This document shows, piece after piece, positions 1 to 5,802 of a DNA stretch of 5,802 nucleotides (position 1 is the first letter of the stretch; each line of letters opens with the position of its first letter). The stretch comes from Gemmatimonas phototrophica (GTDB lineage: Bacteria; Gemmatimonadota; Gemmatimonadetes; Gemmatimonadales; Gemmatimonadaceae), in the NCBI GenBank assembly GCA_945870175.1, contig CAMBRJ010000210.1, positions 1-5,802 on the forward strand, in the 5' to 3' direction. Position numbers and translations under genes: made by a program. The notes under the pieces are model-generated. The model made no database searches. It was not told the origin of the DNA and worked only from the letters and a program-made list of their open reading frames with translations.

Positions 1-1808
1 TGCTCGGGCAACATGAGGAACAGTCCCTCGGCCAGCACCGACGGATACCACGTCGGCCGGGCGACGGCGAGGTTTTGATAGTGCACGCCAAGGTCGCGCA
101 ATCCGAAACGCTTCATGAGTTCCTCCTGCACCGGACGCGCCAGCGCCTCGCTGTTTTGGTGATAGAACAGCGTGCTGGTGCCGTTGGCGGTGAACGGATT
201 GACGCCGTCAGGCAGCGCATTCAGGTGGACCGAGAGGAACGCATGCGCGTTCGCGCGACGGGCCGTGACGCCGCGCTCCGCCAGTCCGACCGGGGCCAGC
301 GAGGTCCGCGTCATCACCACGATCGCGCCGCGCGCACGCAGCAGGGCGGCGACCTGCTCACCCACCGGGAACACGGCATCGCCTTCATAGAGACCGGTCG
401 GCCCCGTCGCGCCAGCAGGGGGATGACCCGGATCGACGGCGATCGTGAGGCCACGCAGTGGATTCACCGCATCGATCAGCGGCGGGCGACGGATGCGCAA
501 AACGAACTGCCGACGACTCTCATCCCAGATCGACTGCCAGCCGAACACCGGCTGCGAGAGCGTGAACGTGATGCGCACACGATCGCTCGTGACCTGATCC
601 CAGCTGATGCGGCGCACCAACGTGTCATTGCCGAAAATTGGCGAGATCTCGGGGTTGGCCTGCACCCCATACAGGGTGAGCACCAGCGTGCGACCATCCG
701 GCTCCACGAGATGCGCCGGTCGATCGCCGGTGGAGATCGCCACATCGACCCATTCGGCACTGGGCGTCACGCGGAATCCGCCGGTCACGCGTCGAGGCAT
801 CGCGGCGCCGTCGGGAAGCACCACGAGGTCGTCGCTGTCCACCCACACATCGAGCGTCCCATCGAGCCGGATGCGCGTGAAGCCTTGGGCTCGTCCGGTC
901 ACTTCCACGATCGTGCCGTTCAGCAACATCCACTTGTAGGTGCCATCCACGATCGTGCGCGCGTTCACCACGCGGTCGGTGTCACTCCCGATCGTCGAAG
1001 TGCTACGCAGCATCGCTAACAGGCGCGTCTCTTCGGGCAGCGCGCGCACCAGCGGAACGTTCAAGCGCACCGTGTCGCGGCCGCGAATCGCGATCAGCCG
1101 TGGCGCACGGGCGCTGTCGGCCAGTACGCGCGCAGCGATGTCGGTGGCGAAGACCGCGGACAGGTCCTCGCCGTTCGCATCGTTCGATGCGGCGCTCGGG
1201 GCAACCACGAGGCCGGTGCCGCGAATCAGCGGCCGCAGCACGCTGTCGCTGCCCTGCACCATCACCGTCGCGTTGGCCGGTGCCCGCAGGCTGACCCGTA
1301 CGTACTCGTCGCGCTTCGCCCACATCCCACGCACCGGCAACACCGAGTTGCTGTCCACCCGCAGCTTTCCCGTGCCGGCCAACGGCGTGCGCACCGGCAG
1401 CCGGACTTTCACGGTGCGGCGCACGGTGTCGGCGGCGCGCGCAACCACCACGTCATATCGCAGCGCACCGGCCGGCGGATTCGGAAGCCACGCCAGAAAC
1501 GCCCCGTTGGGCGCCACCGGCACCGACTGCCCATTGATCGCAAGCGACACGTCGCCGGTGCCGAGGCTCCCCAGCACAAAATTGGAATCGCGGCTGGTCA
1601 GCAGCTGGTTGTCGGCGGGATAGCGGACGCGGACATCGATCGGCGCACCGCGCACCGTGGGCACGACGGGCAACCCGGACACGACCACCGGCGGTGCTAC
1701 CGGCAGCGCCACGATCGGCGTCGGAGGCGCCACCGGGGAGATCGGGCGGGCGCAGGCACCCGCCAGGAGCGCCGCGCCGAGCAGCAACAGCGAATGAGGC
1801 CTAGGCAT
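1..1808 (-). CDS. N-acetylmuramoyl-L-alanine amidase (Amidase_3), putative lipoprotein, 3' end beyond window
   Basis: This is a zinc amidase that cleaves the bond between MurNAc and L-Ala of peptidoglycan, acting outside the cytoplasm. I translated the minus strand by hand; 602 residues are visible and the C-terminus is cut by the window edge. Residues 1-19 form a lipoprotein-like signal (MPRPHSLLLL, then LLAGAC with Cys19). A Pro/Val-rich linker follows (about 21-50), then an Ig-like beta domain (about 57-137, with RDSNF and AINGQSVPVAPNGAF), a less clear beta-rich region, an SH3-like stretch (about 294-336) and an AMIN-like region (about 344-443). The catalytic domain starts near 453. DPGH gives H462, LYEGD gives E475, SVHLNA gives H528 and LAEG gives E594, so the zinc ligands and catalytic Glu of Amidase_3 are all present. 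In-frame ATGs at 1826 and 1829 are alternative starts; none of the three has a good Shine-Dalgarno. I kept 1808 because it gives a compact signal peptide. The family call is firm; lipidation and the accessory domains are inferred. Confidence 0.9.
   Translation of the reverse strand, partial: MPRPHSLLLLGAALLAGACARPISPVAPPTPIVALPVAPPVVVSGLPVVPTVRGAPIDVRVRYPADNQLLTSRDSNFVLGSLGTGDVSLAINGQSVPVAPNGAFLAWLPNPPAGALRYDVVVARAADTVRRTVKVRLPVRTPLAGTGKLRVDSNSVLPVRGMWAKRDEYVRVSLRAPANATVMVQGSDSVLRPLIRGTGLVVAPSAASNDANGEDLSAVFATDIAARVLADSARAPRLIAIRGRDTVRLNVPLVRALPEETRLLAMLRSTSTIGSDTDRVVNARTIVDGTYKWMLLNGTIVEVTGRAQGFTRIRLDGTLDVWVDSDDLVVLPDGAAMPRRVTGGFRVTPSAEWVDVAISTGDRPAHLVEPDGRTLVLTLYGVQANPEISPIFGNDTLVRRISWDQVTSDRVRITFTLSQPVFGWQSIWDESRRQFVLRIRRPPLIDAVNPLRGLTIAVDPGHPPAGATGPTGLYEGDAVFPVGEQVAALLRARGAIVVMTRTSLAPVGLAERGVTARRANAHAFLSVHLNALPDGVNPFTANGTSTLFYHQNSEALARPVQEELMKRFGLRDLGVHYQNLAVARPTWYPSVLAEGLFLMLPE
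1752..1808 (-). other. Predicted lipoprotein signal peptide of the amidase
   Basis: The first 19 codons encode one Arg and one His, then a hydrophobic run (SLLLLGAALLAGA) ending at Cys19. The lipobox reads A-G-A-C, which fits the looser lipobox pattern but lacks the favoured Leu at -3. The Pro-rich tail after the Cys is typical of a flexible lipoprotein linker. If real, the amidase is membrane-tethered; with signal peptidase I cleavage instead it would be periplasmic and soluble. Confidence 0.6.
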
Positions 1809-1986
1809 CGGTCCGGTTGGGTTCATCATCCAGTCGAAGCTGACGGACGGCGGGACAGGCGTCCAGCCGTAGAGGGGCCGTCGATCACCGCGCTTTGTAA
1901 TCAAACTGGGCCAGAGCGCACCGAAAGCGTGGGAAATCAGAGGACTTTCTCCGAACGATCTGCCCCATCGGTGAAACGAACCCCAT

Positions 1987-1992
1987 TTTATA
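1987..1992 (-). promoter_or_regulatory. Candidate -10 element for the amidase gene
   Basis: On the minus strand the AT-rich island reads TATAAA at 1992-1987, five of six matches to the housekeeping -10 consensus. Transcription would begin near 1980, giving a leader of about 150-170 bases before the amidase start. No good -35 hexamer lies 16-18 bases upstream (CTGGTG is the 17-base option), so the call rests on the -10 and on the local AT-richness. On the other strand the same island reads TATAAC (1989-1994), so it could instead serve the phosphatase gene. Confidence 0.25.
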
Positions 1993-2020
1993 ACCGTCTA
2001 CGGATCAGCCACCAGCCTAC

Positions 2021-2030
2021 GAGTCGACTC
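2021..2030. repeat. 10-base perfect palindrome
   Basis: GAGTCGACTC is perfectly self-complementary and lies in the middle of the divergent intergenic region, about 30 bases from the AT-rich island. It could be half of a regulator site, but a 10-base palindrome is not rare enough in 330 bases to exclude chance. Confidence 0.3.
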
Positions 2031-2068
2031 CGACCCGGGCGCTGGCATACTGGAAGGGAGCCTCGGGC

Positions 2069-2094
2069 TGGAACTCCCGGCGTTCCCGTCCGTA
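2069..2094 (+). promoter_or_regulatory. Candidate ECF-sigma-type promoter for the PP2C gene
   Basis: TGGAAC at 2069-2074 is followed after exactly 16 bases by CGTA at 2091-2094. This matches the general shape of ECF (extracytoplasmic function) sigma promoters, with an AAC-containing -35 and a CGT-type -10 at 16-base spacing, as in the B. subtilis SigW class. Transcription would start near 2101, about 40 bases before the first possible phosphatase start. The motif is short and the -10 half overlaps a palindrome, so it is a suggestion only. Confidence 0.3.
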
Positions 2095-2099
2095 CGGAC
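2088..2099. repeat. 12-base perfect palindrome upstream of the PP2C gene
   Basis: GTCCGTACGGAC is perfectly self-complementary. It covers the -10 half of the candidate ECF promoter and lies 32 bases upstream of the TATGAT hexamer. Either position would suit an operator for a dimeric regulator. Chance occurrence of a 12-base palindrome in this interval is unlikely but not negligible. Confidence 0.35.
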
Positions 2100-2130
2100 T
2101 TGTGTCCCCCCTCTGCGCACCGGCCTGCTC

Positions 2131-2136
2131 TATGAT
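2131..2136 (+). promoter_or_regulatory. Candidate -10 hexamer overlapping the PP2C 5' end
   Basis: TATGAT matches five of six bases of the housekeeping -10 consensus. Transcription would start near 2143, just after the GTG at 2140, so that GTG would not be in the message and translation would have to begin at the downstream GTG at 2188. No clear -35 lies at normal spacing; TTGTGT at 2100-2105 is 25 bases away. Confidence 0.25.
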
Positions 2137-2139
2137 GCT

Positions 2140-3324
2140 GTGACCGCTCCCGCTTCACATACCGACCGTTTGCCGGGTGACCACCGTGTGGTCACGCGAG
2201 TCTTCGCGCTTACTGACGTGGGACGCACTCGGAAGCACAACGAGGACACGTTCCTCGTGGCCGATCTCGAAACCGGGACGCCGCTCGACTTCACCTACGG
2301 CTATCACGAACTCACGACCGATCCGCACGGGCTGCTGTTTCTCGTCGCCGACGGCATGGGCGGCGCCGCCTCTGGTGAGCTGGCCAGCAGCATGGCCGGG
2401 ACGATTGTGCTCGAGGCGCTTCGACAGACGTGGACGTCAGCGGACCCGTCGCCAGCCGCGTTTGCGGAGGCGCTCCGTGACGCCACCGTGCTCGCCAACG
2501 CGCGCATCCATCAGCACGCGCGGGACAACCCTGAGCACCGCGGCATGGGCACCACCGCCACGATCGCCGGATTGCTGGGTGATCACCTCTTTCTGGTGCA
2601 GGTCGGTGACAGCCGTGCCTATATGGTACGCGACGGCGCGGTCCAACAACTCACCAAAGATCAGTCGCTCATGCAGCGATTGGTGGAAGCGGGCGAGCTC
2701 ACGGTCGAGGAGGCCGAGGTCAGCGAGCGCCGCAACATCATTCTGCAGGCGCTTGGCCCCGAGGCGCACGTCACCATTGATCTGACGCATCAGCCGGTCC
2801 GCCGCGGCGATACGCTGATTCTCTGCAGCGACGGGCTCTCGGGTTTGGTGCGCGCCCCTGAGATCGCACGCACGTCGAACGAGGAGCAGGACGTGCGGTC
2901 GATCTGCCAACGCCTGATCGACCGGGCCAACCAGCTCGGCGGCCCGGACAACATCACGGTGATCGCCGCACGTTTCGATGGTGATGCGCTCCGGGCGTCC
3001 GGCGATGGGGATTCCTTCGGCTACAACACGTTCCCCCTCGCCGGCACGCTCAACGACGAAACGCGCGCCTCCACGCCGCCGACACGCGAGGCGCGATCCA
3101 CACCGAAAAGTGACCAGACGCCGATGCTCGGAACGCCGTTCCCATCGCCCGCGAGCCTCGAGGAGGAGTTCGAACACGCGCGGACGGTCAAGGATCACGC
3201 GCGGCTCGGCGCGCCCGAACCGGTAATCGAAGAACGTCGACGGGCCGCACAACCCGTGTTCATGCTGCTTGGCGTCATCGCGCTGGTCGCGGTCCTCTGG
3301 TTCCTGTTCGAACTCTTCGGGTAA
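2140..3324 (+). CDS. PP2C-family protein serine/threonine phosphatase with C-terminal membrane anchor
   Basis: This is a metal-dependent (Mn/Mg) Ser/Thr phosphatase of the bacterial PppA/PrpC/Stp type, which removes phosphate from targets of Hanks-type kinases. Numbering is from the GTG at 2140 (394 residues). The PP2C motifs occur in order: TDVGRTRKHNED (25-36), VADGMGG (69-75, metal Asp71), GMGTT (135-139), VGDSRAY (155-161), LTKDQS (171-176), CSDGLSG (229-235, metal Asp231) and GGPDN (267-271, metal Asp270). A polar linker of about 90 residues (281-371) follows, then one hydrophobic helix (about 373-390) ending at the last residue, a tail-anchor arrangement that puts the catalytic domain in the cytoplasm. 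No extracellular sensor domain is present. The true start may be GTG 2188, which gives 378 residues and the usual short PP2C N-terminus. No partner kinase gene is visible, so the target is unknown. Confidence 0.95.
   Translation: MTAPASHTDRLPGDHRVVTRVFALTDVGRTRKHNEDTFLVADLETGTPLDFTYGYHELTTDPHGLLFLVADGMGGAASGELASSMAGTIVLEALRQTWTSADPSPAAFAEALRDATVLANARIHQHARDNPEHRGMGTTATIAGLLGDHLFLVQVGDSRAYMVRDGAVQQLTKDQSLMQRLVEAGELTVEEAEVSERRNIILQALGPEAHVTIDLTHQPVRRGDTLILCSDGLSGLVRAPEIARTSNEEQDVRSICQRLIDRANQLGGPDNITVIAARFDGDALRASGDGDSFGYNTFPLAGTLNDETRASTPPTREARSTPKSDQTPMLGTPFPSPASLEEEFEHARTVKDHARLGAPEPVIEERRRAAQPVFMLLGVIALVAVLWFLFELFG
2176..2180 (+). promoter_or_regulatory. Ribosome binding site supporting an internal start at 2188
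   Basis: GGTGA (inside GGGTGA, 2175-2180) is complementary to the 16S anti-Shine-Dalgarno and lies 7 bases before the in-frame GTG at 2188. No comparable site precedes the GTG at 2140. A protein starting at 2188 would begin (M)VTRVFALTDVG, which is how PP2C phosphatases usually begin. Confidence 0.45.
3256..3309 (+). other. C-terminal transmembrane helix of the PP2C phosphatase
   Basis: Codons 373-390 encode an uninterrupted hydrophobic segment (VFMLLGVIALVAVLWFLF) preceded by a basic/acidic patch (EERRRAA) and followed by only four residues. This predicts a single membrane span with the catalytic domain on the cytoplasmic side. Confidence 0.8.
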
Positions 3325-3334
3325 GCGCCGACCG

Positions 3335-4816
3335 CTACTTCTTGTTGCGCAGCAAGCCGCGTCCCGCCGCCTGCTGCATCACGCGATCGCCACCCCATGC
3401 CACGACGGTGGGGTGTGTCATGCCCAGCTGCGCGACCCAGCGCGGATCGCCAAGTCCGATCAGAATCACCGAGCGCTGCAGCGCCTCGGCCTGCGCTACC
3501 AAGGTGTGCACCTGCGCCACCGTCTCCGGGAGCAGCCTAGTGCGACCCTTGCCGGCCACGTAATCGGCGAAGAGGGCGATCACGAACGGCCCCCCGCTGG
3601 CCGGCGTCGGTGCGTCGACCAGTCGCGCGTCGTTGCCACCGAGACGCATCGCTTCGGCGATGCCGGTGCGCTCGACCGACGAACCGTCGACCTGGTGATC
3701 GTCATCGACAATGGCCATTTCGGTGATCATGCCCACCGTCGGCAGCGGTCCATGCTCCACGCGAAGCACCCTGTCGGCGAGCAATGCGCCCCACGCGGTA
3801 TCAGCGCCACTCGGGCGACGCCAGTCGTTCGGCGGTGAAGCCCACTGTGCCCACTTGAGACGACGGCGCACCGAGTGCTTCACGCGCTCGGGCTCAAGCG
3901 TCCCGTCATCATACGCGCGCTCGAGCGCGGTGAGCGCCTCCTCGAGATCGCCGGGCGCCAAGACGACGTCGCATCCACCACGCACGGCGAGCACCACGGT
4001 CTCCGCGACCGTACGTCCCTCCAGCACCGCCGTCAACGTCATCGTGTCGGCCACGATGAGATTGTCGTACTTGAGCTGCTGCCGGAGCAACCACTGCAGA
4101 ATCTCGCGAGAGAGCGTGGCCGGCGCCCGGCTCGAGTCGAGCGCCGGGTACGCCACGTGCGACGTCATCACGCTGGCCACGCCGCCGGTGATCGCCGCCC
4201 GGAACGGCTGCAGATCCTGCTCCTTGAGCTGATCGGCGGGGGTCTCGACAACGGGCAGTTCAAGATTCGGATCGCGCGCGACACGCCCCATGCCGGGGAA
4301 ATGCTTTGCGCATGCGAGCACGCCTTCCGCCTGGCAGGCTTCGATCCACGCGGTCACGAGCGGCGCCACTTTGCGCGCATCGGTGCCCATGGAGCGGGTG
4401 CCGACGATCGGGTTCTCGGGGAGCAGATCGAGATCGCACACCGGCGAGAGATTCCAGTTCACTCCCATCGTGCGCGCTTCACGAGCCGTCAAACGCGCGG
4501 CGCGGCGGAGCGCTTCGATATCGGCGAGGGACGTGATGGCCGCCAACGGCGGCAGTCCGGTGGCCCCGGCGAACTGCTGCCCGGCCCCACGTTCCAAGTC
4601 GGCCGCAATCAGCAGCGGATGGCGCGACTTGAGTTGCAGCTCTTTGGCGAGCGCGCGCACCCCATCCTGCTGACCGCCAACCAGCTGAAAACCGCCCACA
4701 CCGAGGGCGAGCGACTGCTCGATGAGCGGACGCGAGTCGGCAAAGCCGCCCGACGGCGACCAACGAAGCACCGGGATGAGCAACTGCGCAAGTTCACGAC
4801 GGGACTGTTCGCTCAT
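3335..4816 (-). CDS. nagZ: Glycoside hydrolase family 3, NagZ-like, with altered catalytic loop
   Basis: This resembles beta-N-acetylhexosaminidase NagZ, which removes GlcNAc from GlcNAc-anhydroMurNAc muropeptides during wall recycling. The 493 residues form a GH3 barrel domain (about 1-330) with ADLERG (72-77), NLSPVCDLD (122-130), NPIVGTRSMG (135-144), AKHFPGMG (170-177), MTSHVAYP (217-224) and IVADTMT (254-260, nucleophile Asp257). A shorter second alpha/beta domain (about 340-485) resembles GH3_C, so the layout is closer to two-domain Gram-positive NagZ than to the single-domain enteric enzyme. There is no signal peptide, so it should be cytoplasmic. In NagZ the acid/base loop after KHFPGHG carries D-S-H; here it reads D182-P183-N184, and the motif His is Met176. 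Either the acid/base comes from elsewhere or activity is changed. The ATG follows the anmK stop after 6 bases without a clear Shine-Dalgarno, suggesting translational coupling. GH3 membership is firm; classical NagZ activity is uncertain. Confidence 0.88.
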   Translation of the reverse strand: MSEQSRRELAQLLIPVLRWSPSGGFADSRPLIEQSLALGVGGFQLVGGQQDGVRALAKELQLKSRHPLLIAADLERGAGQQFAGATGLPPLAAITSLADIEALRRAARLTAREARTMGVNWNLSPVCDLDLLPENPIVGTRSMGTDARKVAPLVTAWIEACQAEGVLACAKHFPGMGRVARDPNLELPVVETPADQLKEQDLQPFRAAITGGVASVMTSHVAYPALDSSRAPATLSREILQWLLRQQLKYDNLIVADTMTLTAVLEGRTVAETVVLAVRGGCDVVLAPGDLEEALTALERAYDDGTLEPERVKHSVRRRLKWAQWASPPNDWRRPSGADTAWGALLADRVLRVEHGPLPTVGMITEMAIVDDDHQVDGSSVERTGIAEAMRLGGNDARLVDAPTPASGGPFVIALFADYVAGKGRTRLLPETVAQVHTLVAQAEALQRSVILIGLGDPRWVAQLGMTHPTVVAWGGDRVMQQAAGRGLLRNKK

Positions 4817-4822
4817 GAGCGA

Positions 4823-5802
<980 letters not shown>

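Larger units (their letters stand above)
1809..2139. other. Divergent intergenic region between the amidase and PP2C genes
   Basis: About 330 bases separate two divergent genes, so both promoters should lie here. No convincing gene is visible: the open frame across 1794-2135 has no recognisable protein character and no Shine-Dalgarno. The stretch contains an AT-rich island at 1985-1993 that stands out from the GC-rich surroundings, a 10-base perfect palindrome at 2021-2030, a 12-base perfect palindrome at 2088-2099, and several promoter-like motifs listed separately. Confidence 0.75.

Noticed and set aside
75..1019. Long plus-strand open frame (314 codons) across the amidase gene
   Set aside because: Its translation is rich in Arg, His and Ala with no recognisable motif and lies antisense to an amidase with intact catalytic motifs. 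This is a usual by-product of high-GC codon use.
1003..1323. Apparent frame change in the amidase near 1100
   Set aside because: My first reverse complement dropped two bases. Re-reading line 1081 restored a single continuous frame, so there is no frameshift.
1868..1920. tRNA-Thr-like stretch containing CTTTGTAATC
   Set aside because: It resembles an anticodon loop with TGT, but there is no GTTCRA T-loop, no pairing acceptor stem and no CCA end. Too little for a tRNA or an attachment-site remnant.
2070..2086. GGAAC/GTTCC hairpin with a 7-base loop
   Set aside because: A 5-base stem is too weak to call a structure by itself, and the GGAAC half is better explained as part of a promoter candidate, if it means anything.
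1794..2135. Plus-strand open frame of 113 codons in the intergenic region
   Set aside because: It overlaps the amidase start and the candidate promoters, has no Shine-Dalgarno and has no recognisable protein character.
3341..3357. Inverted repeat TTGTTGC/GCAGCAA as a terminator
   Set aside because: It has one mismatch, essentially no loop and no following T-run, and it lies inside the nagZ coding end.

Overview
The window is GC-rich, densely coding bacterial DNA. Weak or absent Shine-Dalgarno sites, GTG start options and the protein styles fit a Gram-negative-type soil or aquatic lineage, with Gemmatimonadota my best guess. That placement is an impression from composition and protein style, not a demonstrated one. 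I see no mobile element, CRISPR array, rRNA or convincing tRNA.

Layout: (1) 1-1808, minus strand: a secreted, probably lipid-anchored N-acetylmuramoyl-L-alanine amidase whose last residues lie beyond the left edge. (2) 1809-2139: a divergent intergenic region of about 330 bases holding an AT-rich island, two perfect palindromes and candidate promoters for both flanking genes. (3) 2140-3324, plus strand: a PP2C-type serine/threonine phosphatase with a C-terminal membrane anchor. (4) 3335-4816, minus strand: a two-domain glycoside hydrolase family 3 protein related to NagZ, converging on the phosphatase with only 10 bases between the stop codons. (5) 4823-5802, minus strand: anhydro-N-acetylmuramic acid kinase (AnmK), lacking its N-terminus because the window ends. 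The two right-hand genes are 6 bases apart and look like one operon, anmK then nagZ.

The common theme is peptidoglycan turnover. The amidase would cut the peptide stem from glycan outside the cytoplasm. The NagZ-like protein would release GlcNAc from muropeptides in the cytoplasm, and AnmK would convert the resulting anhydroMurNAc to MurNAc-6-phosphate. The PP2C phosphatase sits between these functions and could tie cell-wall metabolism to Ser/Thr phosphorylation, but only proximity supports that.

The most notable oddity is in the NagZ-like protein. The flexible loop that normally carries the Asp-His catalytic dyad (D-S-H) reads D-P-N, and the preceding KHFPGHG motif reads KHFPGMG, while the nucleophile Asp is kept. 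The other points worth attention are an ECF-like promoter candidate and a better-supported internal start for the phosphatase. I found no clear novel multi-gene system.
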